Source: a virus. Taken from it: a stretch of DNA of 37,146 nt. The translations under genes were made by a program, and so were the position numbers. Within the stretch, counting starts at the first letter, position 1, and each line of letters starts with the position of its first letter. The notes below the pieces were generated by a model. It had not been told where the DNA came from. It did no database searches and saw only the letters and a program-made list of their open reading frames with translations. Where the stretch lies: positions 1 through 37,146 of IMG/VR virus record IMGVR_UViG_3300025120_000196. One strand, given 5' to 3'. Shown here piece by piece: positions 17,289 through 24,529 of this stretch.

Positions 17289-18130
17289 CAGAACGGTATG
17301 TCGTCACCATTCTGCGAGGCATCCCCTTGAGGGGAACTTTTAGCATCATCCTGTGTCGGAGTGATTTCAATATCACCACTATGAATTGATTTTTCGAATT
17401 GTGTCGCATCTTCAATTATTGTCTGAACACTCTTCAGCCCTAATTCATCAATCCATTTATTTTCAATGATGACCCAACCATGCCAAGAACCCTTTGAGTT
17501 CTTTTCTTTGACCGTGGATAATGTGTATGCACGAGCAAAGTCTTTTGGTTGATAAATTTCATCACCTTCAACACGTCTCTGATTGGACATTAATGAATTC
17601 CATGTCCTTGATTTTTTTAATTGTGTTGATTTCATTTTAATGATCGCTTTACTCCAAGAACCACCTTCTTCAAGTACGATCACATAATGTTCAGCAGTAT
17701 TTTCGATGTAGGTATCGGATTTTCCTACAAAGCGTTCTTTGTTATCATCACCTCGAACAACCTTACCTTCCATTTGGAATTTTTGAAATTGCTCTGGAGT
17801 ATATATGTTAACTGGAGCTCCTGATCCTTCTCCACGCTCTGCCCATTCTACAAATCTTCTGCGATAGTAGACTGGTAAAACGGTTATGGAGTCATAAACT
17901 CTGTTAGTAACAGTATTGAAAATCTGTCCTAACTTTGCGCCTTGAATATACTTACCGTCATCTTCTTCTAGCTGAGGAGCACCCTTACTTAAAATATTAA
18001 AATAAGGAATTTGATAGTCTTCAGCATCTCTCTTTGAGAGTGAGGGACCCGCCTTTAATAGACCACTTAGTGTCGCTACGTCTGTTCCCTTTTCTTGTTT
18101 CGCTACTTGCTTTTTTACTGTCTCTGTCAT
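17288..18130 (-). CDS. Probable single-stranded DNA-binding protein with SSB-type C-terminal tail (280 aa)
   Basis: The N-terminal part contains YQIPYFNILSKGAPQ, and the central part VLPVYYRRRFVEWAERGEG and VIVLEEGGSWSKAIIKMKST, which recall a family of phage ssDNA-binding proteins encoded beside replication genes. The C-terminal ~35 residues are disordered and acidic and end NGDDIPF, almost the same as the DDDIPF tip of bacterial SSB that docks partner proteins. No other SSB is visible, so it likely coats single strands at the phage fork. The ATG directly follows the stop of the upstream gene. Confident about the tail and context, less about the DNA-binding fold. Confidence 0.6.
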   Translation of the reverse strand: MTETVKKQVAKQEKGTDVATLSGLLKAGPSLSKRDAEDYQIPYFNILSKGAPQLEEDDGKYIQGAKLGQIFNTVTNRVYDSITVLPVYYRRRFVEWAERGEGSGAPVNIYTPEQFQKFQMEGKVVRGDDNKERFVGKSDTYIENTAEHYVIVLEEGGSWSKAIIKMKSTQLKKSRTWNSLMSNQRRVEGDEIYQPKDFARAYTLSTVKEKNSKGSWHGWVIIENKWIDELGLKSVQTIIEDATQFEKSIHSGDIEITPTQDDAKSSPQGDASQNGDDIPF

Positions 18131-18673
18131 TTATTTACCTTTCTTGATATTGACTTTATGTCCTACAAATACTCCAAAAGTATCCATAGGAAGTTCTTTT
18201 CCACCCTCGACCATTTCACGAATGAAACCTCTGAGAGTAGACGGTTCGACTTTAACATTTCTGTCAGTGTCTAACCCTTGGTTAGCTAAATCAGAAAAAA
18301 GATTTTTTGCTTTATCATCTTCAGCTCTACCAAATTTTACTATGACTTGATTTTTTATCAAGTCTTCATATCCATTGTCACGCAACCATTCAAAAGCTTC
18401 TTCTTGTTTTTCCTTTGAAATAGTTCCTGTATAAAACGGTTTTATTTCTACATTAGAACCGTCTTTCATTTTTATAGAAGTGACTCCACGCTCTTCAAAC
18501 AATTGAACTAAACTTTCATTTGCTTTTCGAAGAACTTCTTTTTTTACTTTTATAAGAGCCTCTAAATCTTCTACTTCTTTTTCAGCTTTCAAATAATCTT
18601 GAGAACTTTTAGATATAGGATCAACTTCCGTTACTTGAAAATCTTTTTCCTCACGTCTTAAATTAATAGCCAT
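18131..18673 (-). CDS. Conserved phage protein with N-terminal coiled coil (180 aa)
   Basis: AAAAAGGAG precedes the ATG. Residues ~25-65 form a charged coiled coil (EKEVEDLEALIKVKKEVLRK), followed by a mixed domain with GVTSIKMKDGSNVEIKPFY and a C-terminal STLRGFIREMV, LPMDTFGVFVGHKVNIKKG. Proteins with this order occur next to SSB or recombination genes in many phages without an assigned reaction. Coupled directly to the SSB-like gene. A replication or recombination accessory role is inferred from position only. Confidence 0.65.
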   Translation of the reverse strand: MAINLRREEKDFQVTEVDPISKSSQDYLKAEKEVEDLEALIKVKKEVLRKANESLVQLFEERGVTSIKMKDGSNVEIKPFYTGTISKEKQEEAFEWLRDNGYEDLIKNQVIVKFGRAEDDKAKNLFSDLANQGLDTDRNVKVEPSTLRGFIREMVEGGKELPMDTFGVFVGHKVNIKKGK

Positions 18674-18691
18674 GTATTACTCCTTTTTATT

Positions 18692-19039
18692 CTAATTATA
18701 AATGTCAACTCGAATAGGAAAATAATCTTTTTCTATTCTATCGTATTTTAACATATTATATCTACCATTAGATATATTACTTACTACCGAGCAAGTCAAC
18801 CCTATCAATGCTGGATCTCCAACTAAAAGTAAATAATCGTTGTCTTCAAAGTCTTTTAGAAGAGTTCTGAGTTTTCGAATGGTAGGTTGTGGAGACATTA
18901 CGACCTGTTTATTTCCGTCAAACAAAATAATAACTTCTCCAAATCTTTCAGCTTGAGTGTAGTCTAACGATCTCAAAGTTCCGTCAGGATATTTTCTCAT
19001 TACGTTTTGAACAATATATACTTTACTTTTTTGTGTCAT
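18692..19039 (-). CDS. Conserved hypothetical phage protein (115 aa), first gene of leftward replication operon
   Basis: I place the start at the ATG at 19039 (MTQKSKVYIVQNVMRKYPDG) rather than at upstream in-frame codons that would enter the divergent gene. Motif-like segments are FGEVIILFDGNKQVVMSPQP, YLLLVGDPALIGLTC and YFPIRVDIYN. I recall this family next to replication genes of marine phages, without a function. It is compact, probably beta-alpha, and begins only 37 bp from the divergent Snf2 helicase gene. Confidence 0.65.
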   Translation of the reverse strand: MTQKSKVYIVQNVMRKYPDGTLRSLDYTQAERFGEVIILFDGNKQVVMSPQPTIRKLRTLLKDFEDNDYLLLVGDPALIGLTCSVVSNISNGRYNMLKYDRIEKDYFPIRVDIYN

Positions 19040-19076
19040 TTTATTATATTCTCTTATATAGAATAAAATATTATAT
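19040..19076. promoter_or_regulatory. 37-bp divergent promoter region
   Basis: This short gap separates two head-to-head genes and is almost pure A+T, with overlapping TATA-like hexamers on both strands (TATAAT-type on the minus strand near 19070, TATATAG-like on the plus strand). Transcription of both the leftward replication operon and the rightward helicase operon may start here or inside the opposite gene. No clear -35 box is visible. Confidence 0.4.
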
Positions 19077-20537
19077 ATGTTAGTAGAAAAATACAAGTTT
19101 AAAACAAAACCTATGGAACATCAATTGGTTGGTCTTGCTGGAATGATGAATTCTTTTGACAAAGACACGCCTGAGTATGCTTTGTTTATGGAAATGGGTT
19201 GTGGAAAAACAAAAGTTTTAATAGACGGTGTTTCTATATTATTTGATAACGGAAAAATAAATAATCTTTTAGTCATTTGTCCTAATGGAATTAAATATAA
19301 TTGGAAAGAAGAATTAGCAAAACATTTAGCTGATCATATTGAATACGATGTTCATGTTTGGGAAGGCGCGAAAACAAAAAAAGAACAAACTGAAATTAAA
19401 TCAAAATTATTTGCTACCGATAATAAATTAAAAATTTTAATTATGAATATAGACTCTATCATTACAAAGAATGGAAGTTCTATCGCTGAAAAATTTACTT
19501 ACACTGATAAAACTTTAATGTGTGTTGATGAATCTACTATCATTAAAAACGGTTCAGCTAAAAGAACAAAGAGATGTATTAAAATTGGAACATATGCGAA
19601 GTATAGAGTTATCTTAACAGGATCTCCGATTACTAAATCTCCTGAAGATTTATATTCTCAGTGTGCTTTTTTAAACGAGGATCTTTTAGGTTTTAGTTCT
19701 ATTTATACTTTTAAAGCTAGGTATTGCGATCAAATGAAAATGAGTTTTGGTGGAAGAAGTTTTAATAAAGTAACTGGATATAAACGCTTAGATGAACTGA
19801 CAGAGAAAATTAGAAATTTTTCTTATCGAGTCACGAAAGACGAAGCGTTGGATTTGCCTGATAAAATTTATTTAAAGAGACGTGTACCGATGACCGATAA
19901 TCAATTGAAAGCTTATGTGATGATGAAAAAATTAGCTTTAGCTGAAATAGAGGGAGAGCAATTGACAACAGCTACGTTGATCGCTCAATTGAAAAGACTT
20001 CATCAAATAGCCTGTGGTTATATGACAACAGACGAAGGAAACTTAATTGACTTTTCAGAAAATAGAGTCAAAGAGTTGATTGATACAGTTGAAGAAAGTG
20101 GTGGAAAAATAATTATTTGGTGTTCTTATAGACATAACATTAAAACTGTTATTAATGCTCTTGATAAAAAATATGGAAAAGGATCAGCAGAAGGTTTTTA
20201 TGGTCAAACGCCTTCAACAGAAAGACCTAAAATTTTGAACAAGTTTAAGGACCCTGATCATCACATGAGATTTTTGGTTGGACACCCACGAACAGGTGGT
20301 TATGGACTAACTTTAAATATAGCCAATACTATGATATTTTATTCTAACGACTATGATCTTGAAATACGAGAACAAGCTGAAGCTAGAAACCATAGGATTG
20401 GTACAGAGAAGAAAGTAACATATGTTGATCTTATCTGTGAGGGAACGGTAGACGAAAATATTATTAAAAGTCTTCGTTCTAAAATTAATATTGCCTCTGA
20501 AATAATGGGTGAAGAATTTAAGGAGTGGTTAATATGA
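19077..20537 (+). CDS. SF2 Snf2/DEAD-like DNA helicase or translocase (486 aa)
   Basis: Motif I is MEMGCGKTKV, motif II VDESTIIKNG, motif III LTGSPITKSPEDLY. The second RecA lobe shows IIIWCSYRHNIK, motif V PRTGGYGLTLNIAN and motif VI EARNHRIGTEKKV, ending with a typical TVDENIIKSLRSK. This is the compact phage Snf2-like ATPase that moves on double-stranded DNA, probably assisting replication, recombination or removal of proteins. No extra nuclease domain is visible. It starts the short rightward operon of accessory DNA-metabolism genes, opposite the replication operon. Confidence 0.9.
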   Translation: MLVEKYKFKTKPMEHQLVGLAGMMNSFDKDTPEYALFMEMGCGKTKVLIDGVSILFDNGKINNLLVICPNGIKYNWKEELAKHLADHIEYDVHVWEGAKTKKEQTEIKSKLFATDNKLKILIMNIDSIITKNGSSIAEKFTYTDKTLMCVDESTIIKNGSAKRTKRCIKIGTYAKYRVILTGSPITKSPEDLYSQCAFLNEDLLGFSSIYTFKARYCDQMKMSFGGRSFNKVTGYKRLDELTEKIRNFSYRVTKDEALDLPDKIYLKRRVPMTDNQLKAYVMMKKLALAEIEGEQLTTATLIAQLKRLHQIACGYMTTDEGNLIDFSENRVKELIDTVEESGGKIIIWCSYRHNIKTVINALDKKYGKGSAEGFYGQTPSTERPKILNKFKDPDHHMRFLVGHPRTGGYGLTLNIANTMIFYSNDYDLEIREQAEARNHRIGTEKKVTYVDLICEGTVDENIIKSLRSKINIASEIMGEEFKEWLI

Positions 20538-20725
20538 TAAGAGACATAATTTTACCTGACGGTAAAACGATAAGTCATAAAAAACTAAAAGAAGCATGTG
20601 AATGCTTTAATGAATTAATTAAGATGCAAGAAAACTTAGATAAATATGAAAAATGGTCAATGGCGAATGCTGTTCACGAAACTGCACTTGTTTTAGCTGA
20701 AGAAATAGTAAACGAAATAAAATGA
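20534..20725 (+). CDS. Small hypothetical protein (63 aa)
   Basis: AAGGAG at 20520-20525 sits 8 bases before the ATG at 20534, which overlaps the helicase stop as ATGA; the GTG nine bases upstream is less likely. The protein begins MIRDIILPDGKTISHKKLKE and is otherwise a long helix (ACECFNELIKMQENLDKYEK). No known domain. Confidence 0.65.
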   Translation: MIRDIILPDGKTISHKKLKEACECFNELIKMQENLDKYEKWSMANAVHETALVLAEEIVNEIK

Positions 20726-20880
20726 AGTATAAACCTGTTTATGAGTACACAGATAAAAGAGTATCTGTTCGATATGAATTAGAACAAAAACAAAGAAAAA
20801 TAAATAGATTAAAGGCTGATAAAATTTTGACTAAAAATTATTTTACAAATTCAAAGGAGAATAAAAATGAAATATCATGA
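20722..20880 (+). CDS. Small basic hypothetical protein (52 aa)
   Basis: The ATG overlaps the previous stop (ATGA). The peptide MKYKPVYEYTDKRVSVRYE continues as a basic helix (LEQKQRKINRLKADK). It overlaps the methyltransferase start by 14 bases, and its last codons contain the AAAGGAG ribosome binding site of that gene, so it may mainly support coupling. No function recognised. Confidence 0.5.
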   Translation: MKYKPVYEYTDKRVSVRYELEQKQRKINRLKADKILTKNYFTNSKENKNEIS

Positions 20881-21499
20881 AATTCCTGGGTGGTTTAATG
20901 GCCATGAAGAATATGACAAAGCTGTCGATTATTGCCCTACTAATGGAAAAATTTTAGAGATTGGCTGTTTTTACGGAAGATCAACTAATTATATGTGCAC
21001 AAATATTGTAAACACATGGAGAACTGACCTCAAAGTATACGCTTTAGACACGTTTAGAGGATCCTCAGAGCATAGTTTTATTCGTTCTGCTATAGGTAAG
21101 AACGGAACATTTAAAGAATACACAGAGGCTAATTTAAAGCAGTTTATTGACTCAGATATATTGGAGCTCATCGAAAGTCGTTCTGATAATTTAGAAGTTA
21201 TTAATAGATTTGAAGACAAATATTTTGATGTAATCATTATAGACGGAGCACATGAATATGATGCTGTTTTAGAGGATATTGAGAATTGGTGGCCTAAACT
21301 TAAAAAAGACGGAATTATGCTTTTTGATGATATGTATATGAAATCAGTTTCTGAGGCAGTGAGTAAAGGTCTAAAAGATAGGGTTTCTACTTATTCTGTT
21401 ATGGAAGGACGAGAGGCTTATGGCATCGCCTATAATAGTGAAGATCAATCAAAAGCTAAAAAATACCATAAAGTAGTCCCTGAAGATCATTTTAAATAA
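20867..21499 (+). CDS. Class I SAM-dependent methyltransferase (210 aa)
   Basis: Motif I is KILEIGCFYGRST (about residues 28-40), motif II VYALDTF, and the later acidic motif YFDVIIIDGAHEYDAVLED precedes WWPKLKKDGIMLFDD. This is the Methyltransf_24-like pattern of O-methyltransferases and sugar-related methyltransferases, not a DNA N6/C5 methylase (no DPPY or PCQ motif). Substrate unknown; in phages such enzymes may modify surface polysaccharide or virion glycans, or small molecules. AAAGGAG is 8 bases before the ATG. Confidence 0.75.
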   Translation: MKYHEIPGWFNGHEEYDKAVDYCPTNGKILEIGCFYGRSTNYMCTNIVNTWRTDLKVYALDTFRGSSEHSFIRSAIGKNGTFKEYTEANLKQFIDSDILELIESRSDNLEVINRFEDKYFDVIIIDGAHEYDAVLEDIENWWPKLKKDGIMLFDDMYMKSVSEAVSKGLKDRVSTYSVMEGREAYGIAYNSEDQSKAKKYHKVVPEDHFK

Positions 21500-21535
21500 T
21501 TGAAGTATTTCTCGTTTAGAAATAATATTCTAAAC

Positions 21536-21784
21536 ATGAAAAAATCTTTAGAGGATAAAGTTGAAATAGAGTGGATAGACGCGTATGAAATGGAAAGTGG
21601 TTGGCATGATCTAGAAGACGCTGAAAAAATCACACCTCCCACGGTTTTTAGTATGGGCTACATGGTTAAAGACACAAAAGAATATGTTATCATTTGTGCT
21701 GACAAGGGTCGTAAAGGAGACTCTGACTGTGGTCGTGTTCAAGTTATTCCAAAGCCTTGGATTAAAAAAATAGATTTACTGTGA
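21536..21784 (+). CDS. Small conserved phage protein (82 aa)
   Basis: Two starts are possible: a TTG at 21500 just after the upstream stop, and the ATG at 21536. I prefer the ATG because proteins of this type usually begin shortly before the IEWIDAYEMESGWHDL segment. The middle VFSMGYMVKDTKEYVIICAD and VQVIPKPWIKKIDLL complete a small beta-rich fold. Function unknown. Its end overlaps the GTG start of the nuclease gene. Confidence 0.55.
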   Translation: MKKSLEDKVEIEWIDAYEMESGWHDLEDAEKITPPTVFSMGYMVKDTKEYVIICADKGRKGDSDCGRVQVIPKPWIKKIDLL

Positions 21785-22122
21785 AAGAGTTTTTAAATAA
21801 AAAACATATATCAGGAACCGTCTCCGAATACTCAGCAATTAATAAACTTTTACAGTTAGGATTTTTAGTTTTTAAAAACGTAGCCCAACATGGTTTAATT
21901 GACATTATAGCTATTTCTCCTGAGAATGAAACTTTTCGCATTGATGTAAAAACAATTTCTAGAAGAACTAAAAAAACAAACTATAGAGAAGAGGGGGACC
22001 GAATTTATAGAACTCCCTCAAGTGATCAAAAAAAATATGATGTTGTGTTGATGATCGTGGACCGTGATAAATTTAAAATTCATCCAACTCGTTCTAAATT
22101 ATCAAAGTGGTTAAAACTTTAA
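21781..22122 (+). CDS. PD-(D/E)XK nuclease, resolvase-like (113 aa)
   Basis: A GTG start at 21781 overlaps the previous stop. The catalytic pattern is Asp41 (HGLIDIIAI) then Asp55-x-Lys57 (FRIDVKT), preceded by a helix with Glu16 (GTVSEYSAINKLLQLGF), as in Holliday-junction-resolvase-like and small endonucleases of the PD-(D/E)XK fold. It likely processes branched DNA in replication or recombination, or cuts host DNA. A copy of the GC-rich repeat lies inside (22050-22067, encoding MIVDRDK). Confidence 0.75.
   Translation: MKEFLNKKHISGTVSEYSAINKLLQLGFLVFKNVAQHGLIDIIAISPENETFRIDVKTISRRTKKTNYREEGDRIYRTPSSDQKKYDVVLMIVDRDKFKIHPTRSKLSKWLKL
22050..22067. repeat. GC-rich dispersed repeat copy
   Basis: GATGATCGTGGACCGTGA inside the PD-(D/E)XK nuclease gene. 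Confidence 0.6.
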
Positions 22123-22326
22123 AAGATAGTCTTCTAAAACACCTGAGCTAACACAAGTTAATTTCATTTCTACGTCTTCGACTTTTGATAACTCTTCCAA
22201 AACAAGATTATAATGTTGTTGACAACTTTCTAAAGAAAGATGAATAACCTCAGAGCCCATTCTAACACAACTTGTTTCAGTGCTAGAGTAGACACAGGCC
22301 CAACCAATCAAGAAAAATTTAAGCAT
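22111..22326 (-). CDS. Small secreted Cys-containing protein (71 aa)
   Basis: The N-terminus MLKFFLIGWACVYSSTETSC looks like a signal peptide, followed by a short domain with cysteines (CVRMGSEVIHLSLESC, MKLTC). Similar tiny exported proteins with 3-4 cysteines occur in many phages. Export to the periplasm and a disulfide-bonded fold are inferred. It runs opposite to the nuclease gene and overlaps its end by 12 bases. No clear ribosome binding site. Confidence 0.5.
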   Translation of the reverse strand: MLKFFLIGWACVYSSTETSCVRMGSEVIHLSLESCQQHYNLVLEELSKVEDVEMKLTCVSSGVLEDYLLKF

Positions 22327-22353
22327 GGAACAATGCTATCATAAAAGTCAAAT

Positions 22354-22382
22354 CATTTATTTGATAAAATCAAAAATAAATG
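22354..22382. repeat. AT-rich inverted repeat in divergent spacer
   Basis: CATTTA TTTGAT AAA ATCAAA (AA) TAAATG: 12 pairs with a two-base bulge, located between the divergent starts at 22326 (minus) and 22445 (plus). It could be an operator or a hairpin at the 5' end of the minus-strand transcript. There is no T-run, so a terminator is unlikely. Confidence 0.4.
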
Positions 22383-22405
22383 TGTGGCTTTTTATACACC
22401 AAGTT

Positions 22406-22414
22406 TGATATGAT
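22406..22414 (+). promoter_or_regulatory. Possible extended -10 promoter
   Basis: TGATATGAT gives an extended -10 (TGn + TATGAT, five of six consensus). No good -35 is visible. It lies 30 bases before the ATG of the 41-aa gene at 22445, which has AAAAAGGAG. Confidence 0.35.
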
Positions 22415-22444
22415 GATCTTTCACGCTAAAAAAAAGGAGATTTA

Positions 22445-22570
22445 ATGACCGAAGAACAAGAAAACAAGCTAGTTATAGCCTACTTACAGGACGTAATAGC
22501 TCAAATGACTGCATATAAGGAATATAAACCAGAAGACAGTCAAACAGAAGAGAGAGCAAGAACTATTTAA
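22445..22570 (+). CDS. Small acidic hypothetical protein (41 aa)
   Basis: A strong AAGGAG and a possible extended -10 promoter precede it. The peptide MTEEQENKLVIAYLQDVIAQ is a helix with a charged tail (PEDSQTEERARTI). It is a lone rightward gene in a leftward region and overlaps the next minus gene's stop by 4 bases. Function unknown. Confidence 0.55.
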   Translation: MTEEQENKLVIAYLQDVIAQMTAYKEYKPEDSQTEERARTI

Positions 22571-22773
22571 GTTCTTCTTCTCTCTAAAATTTCTTTACCT
22601 TTTTCAACTAATTTTTTCCAAAAACTAAAATCATAAAGCTTCTCTGAACCGTCCGTAAATTCAACTAATACTTTTTGAACAATATTTTCCTCTTCGTCAG
22701 GTACGTCAACGTATTCGACTTTATAGACAGTCTTCTGAAAGAAGTGTGGATTATCTTTTAATATCTCCAACAT
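22567..22773 (-). CDS. Small hypothetical protein (68 aa)
   Basis: Begins MLEILKDNPHFFQKTVYKVE, with a beta-like VQKVLVEFTDGSEKLYDFSF and a basic helical tail (KLVEKGKEILERRRT). No recognised domain. There is no close ribosome binding site, but codon use matches its neighbours. Confidence 0.55.
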   Translation of the reverse strand: MLEILKDNPHFFQKTVYKVEYVDVPDEEENIVQKVLVEFTDGSEKLYDFSFWKKLVEKGKEILERRRT

Positions 22774-22808
22774 TCTTAAAAAATATCATAATTTATCAAT
22801 AAATTATA

Positions 22809-22964
22809 CTAAACTTTTTCTAATTTTTCGTAATATTCTTTAACAATTATATGTAATTGAGTCGGTTTTGTTCTCATTGTATCTTTACAAATTCTTTCTA
22901 ATAACTTTTGTGTGTCTTTAGAAATTATTTGAGACACCCATTTTTGTTCTTCTTTTTTAGACAT
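22809..22964 (-). CDS. Small hypothetical protein (51 aa)
   Basis: AAAGGA lies 7-8 bases before the ATG at 22964. The peptide MSKKEEQKWVSQIISKDTQK continues LLERICKDTMRTKPTQLHII and is all-helical and basic. It lies downstream of the hairpin terminator at 23031-23055, so it may have its own promoter in the AT-rich stretch 22970-23030. Confidence 0.55.
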   Translation of the reverse strand: MSKKEEQKWVSQIISKDTQKLLERICKDTMRTKPTQLHIIVKEYYEKLEKV

Positions 22965-23030
22965 TGTTCATCCTTTCATAAAATGAATTATTTATTTATA
23001 TAATATTTAAACAGATAGTAAAATAGATTT

Positions 23031-23055
23031 AATGAGGGGGTCTTTCCCCCTCATT
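23031..23055 (-). terminator. Hairpin terminator of the accessory operon
   Basis: AATGAGGGGG - 5-nt loop - CCCCCTCATT is a perfect 10-bp stem, the strongest GC hairpin in this region. It lies just after the stop of the gene ending at 23061. On the minus strand it is followed by AAATCTATTTTACT, a weak U tract, so termination may be partial or it may protect the RNA 3' end. Confidence 0.65.
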
Positions 23056-23060
23056 ATGAA

Positions 23061-23252
23061 TTAGATGACATCAAGTAACTTATTGATGTTAGTTAATTCG
23101 TTTCGAAGTTTCTCTATTTCATAATCAAACTTCTTGTTTACTATATCAATTTTAGATTGATTTCTCACTTTGATATATTTTTCTAGTAATGATAAAATAT
23201 CAAGCTTTCTTTTTGAATGACGATTCCTCCAATATTGTTCTTCATCAATCAT
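23061..23252 (-). CDS. Small helical hypothetical protein (63 aa)
   Basis: GGAGAGATAAAAT precedes the ATG. The protein MIDEEQYWRNRHSKRKLDIL continues as a coiled-coil-like helix (VNKKFDYEIEKLRNELTNIN). Last gene before the hairpin at 23031-23055. Function unknown. Confidence 0.6.
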   Translation of the reverse strand: MIDEEQYWRNRHSKRKLDILSLLEKYIKVRNQSKIDIVNKKFDYEIEKLRNELTNINKLLDVI

Positions 23253-23433
23253 ATTTTATCTCTCCTTCTCTGTTTTGTAGTTCTTTTTCAATAACATATT
23301 TTAATTCTACATCTAAATCACAGTGAGCAGAATTATTAATTATGTTTTTTATTTTGTTGAGTCGAGCCAATAGTTCTTCATTAGAGTATTGGCTCAACGG
23401 AATTTCAACAAAGCCTTTAATATAAATTGACAT
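23245..23433 (-). CDS. Small hypothetical protein (62 aa)
   Basis: I use the ATG at 23433 (MSIYIKGFVEIPLSQYSNEE), inside the end of the upstream gene; an in-frame TTG lies 21 bases upstream. The rest is helical (LLARLNKIKNIINNSAHCDL). The start lies 17 bases before the upstream stop, so coupling is likely. Function unknown. Confidence 0.5.
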   Translation of the reverse strand: MSIYIKGFVEIPLSQYSNEELLARLNKIKNIINNSAHCDLDVELKYVIEKELQNREGEIKYD

Positions 23434-23665
23434 TACCAACTTTGTTTTTTGCAATACGAATAATTTCTTTTATTCGTGCTACTTTTAGTTCTTGTGCGTT
23501 ATCAATATACTCAGGATCAACACGAGGAATTTTTGTTTTAAACAAATAATTTCCGTGATCATAAACGTAAACCTCTTGTTTATTGATTTGAATCAAATGA
23601 AAATCAAACGGTCCTTCGATATGACCGTGATTGATTGTATTGTTGAACGCGTGTTCTTGTTTCAT
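23417..23665 (-). CDS. Small hypothetical protein (82 aa)
   Basis: GAAAGGAATAATAACT precedes the ATG. Contains a beta-like FDFHLIQINKQEVYVYDHGN and a helical end (AQELKVARIKEIIRIAKNKV). Its 5' part overlaps the next upstream gene by 62 bases in another frame. Function unknown. Confidence 0.55.
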   Translation of the reverse strand: MKQEHAFNNTINHGHIEGPFDFHLIQINKQEVYVYDHGNYLFKTKIPRVDPEYIDNAQELKVARIKEIIRIAKNKVGNVNLY

Positions 23666-23780
23666 AGTTATTATTCCTTTCTTGTTTTCTTTCTTGGTCT
23701 TGTGGTACCCACCATGGCACTCTTAACCAACCGTCTCTATAAAGAAGTATATCGATTATATGATCAAACTTATATTTCAT
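23604..23780 (-). CDS. Small Trp/Arg-rich protein (58 aa) overlapping its neighbour
   Basis: A strong AAGGAG sits 7 bases before the ATG at 23780. The peptide MKYKFDHIIDILLYRDGWLR, VPWWVPQDQE, then a very basic tail (QSRSYRRTV). The last 62 bases overlap the 82-aa gene out of frame, a longer overlap than elsewhere in this genome; the basic tail could be read-through of the other frame's sequence. Function unknown. Confidence 0.5.
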   Translation of the reverse strand: MKYKFDHIIDILLYRDGWLRVPWWVPQDQERKQERNNNYETRTRVQQYNQSRSYRRTV

Positions 23781-23992
23781 TCTTTCTCCTTTTCTAGCGC
23801 TAACTTTTGCACCTCGTCTAACCTACGTTCTTTTTCTTCTAAAGGTAAACTATCCCAATCGTCAGGAAAACTTATCCCATTGATTGTTTCAAAAAATCTT
23901 TTTTGATGTTTTACCTTACCTTCTTTATCGTCTCCAGACATAATACCAAACAAAGCTGATACCATGCTCACTGTCTTTAATTGATCGTTCAT
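23777..23992 (-). CDS. Small hypothetical protein (71 aa)
   Basis: Begins MNDQLKTVSMVSALFGIMSG and has a DDWDSLPLEEKERRLDEVQK helix at the end. The stop overlaps the next start (ATGA), and the start overlaps the upstream stop in the same way. Function unknown. Confidence 0.6.
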   Translation of the reverse strand: MNDQLKTVSMVSALFGIMSGDDKEGKVKHQKRFFETINGISFPDDWDSLPLEEKERRLDEVQKLALEKEKE

Positions 23993-24099
23993 TTTCTTCT
24001 TCCTTTCTTTTTATTTTTTTTCTTTTTAGCTTTTCGCTTCAACCGAGCCACCCCTGTAGATTTTTCGTCATAGCGAACGCCTCCAAATACAATAGCCAT
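23989..24099 (-). CDS. Very basic 36-aa protein
   Basis: MAIVFGGVRYDEKSTGVARL is followed by a Lys/Arg run to the stop (KRKAKKKKNKKKGRRK). It starts in a TAATG overlap and ends in an ATGA overlap, and GGAGACTAAATA lies upstream of the ATG. The basic tail suggests nucleic acid or ribosome binding; that is inference. Confidence 0.55.
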   Translation of the reverse strand: MAIVFGGVRYDEKSTGVARLKRKAKKKKNKKKGRRK

Positions 24100-24215
24100 T
24101 ATTTAGTCTCCTTCCATTTATCTATTACCTGTTCTCCTGTTGAGTCATCAATATAATAAACAACTCCATTGATTGTGATATAAACACAATCCTTTGATCT
24201 TACGTCTATGATCAT
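24099..24215 (-). CDS. Tiny beta-rich protein (38 aa)
   Basis: MIIDVRSKDCVYITINGVVY continues YIDDSTGEQVIDKW; it looks like a small beta hairpin. AAAAGGAGAAAGA precedes the ATG. Coupled on both sides by ATGA/TAATG overlaps. Function unknown. Confidence 0.55.
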   Translation of the reverse strand: MIIDVRSKDCVYITINGVVYYIDDSTGEQVIDKWKETK

Positions 24216-24529
24216 TCTTTCTCCTTTTCTAATTGTGACTCTAGAAACTTTTTGATTTCTAAAGTTCTCGTGCTTTTATTGAAAATTTTGTCCATAAAAT
24301 TATCGTCAGGACTTAGAAAATTTTCAACTTGTTCTTTACTCCAAGATTTTGGACTCGATAAATAATCGAAAAGTTTATCTTTGTCCTTCTTGTAGTAATT
24401 ACGATGTTCTCCTGTATATAAAGCGATTGCCTCATAGCTTCTCTCTTTATGTTTAACAAAGATCAACGTATCTGCTATTGGAAGACCTTTAGGGTCTCCC
24501 AAATAACCTTGATGTATAGTCCACGTCAT
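24212..24529 (-). CDS. Hypothetical protein (105 aa)
   Basis: Contains MTWTIHQGYLGDPKGLPIAD, TLIFVKHKERSYEAIALYTG and a helical C-terminal half (SWSKEQVENFLSPDDNFMDK). The start shows a mixed beta region, the end an acidic/basic helix (LEIKKFLESQLEKEKE). Coupled to the 29-aa gene upstream (TAATG). No recognised domain. Confidence 0.6.
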   Translation of the reverse strand: MTWTIHQGYLGDPKGLPIADTLIFVKHKERSYEAIALYTGEHRNYYKKDKDKLFDYLSSPKSWSKEQVENFLSPDDNFMDKIFNKSTRTLEIKKFLESQLEKEKE

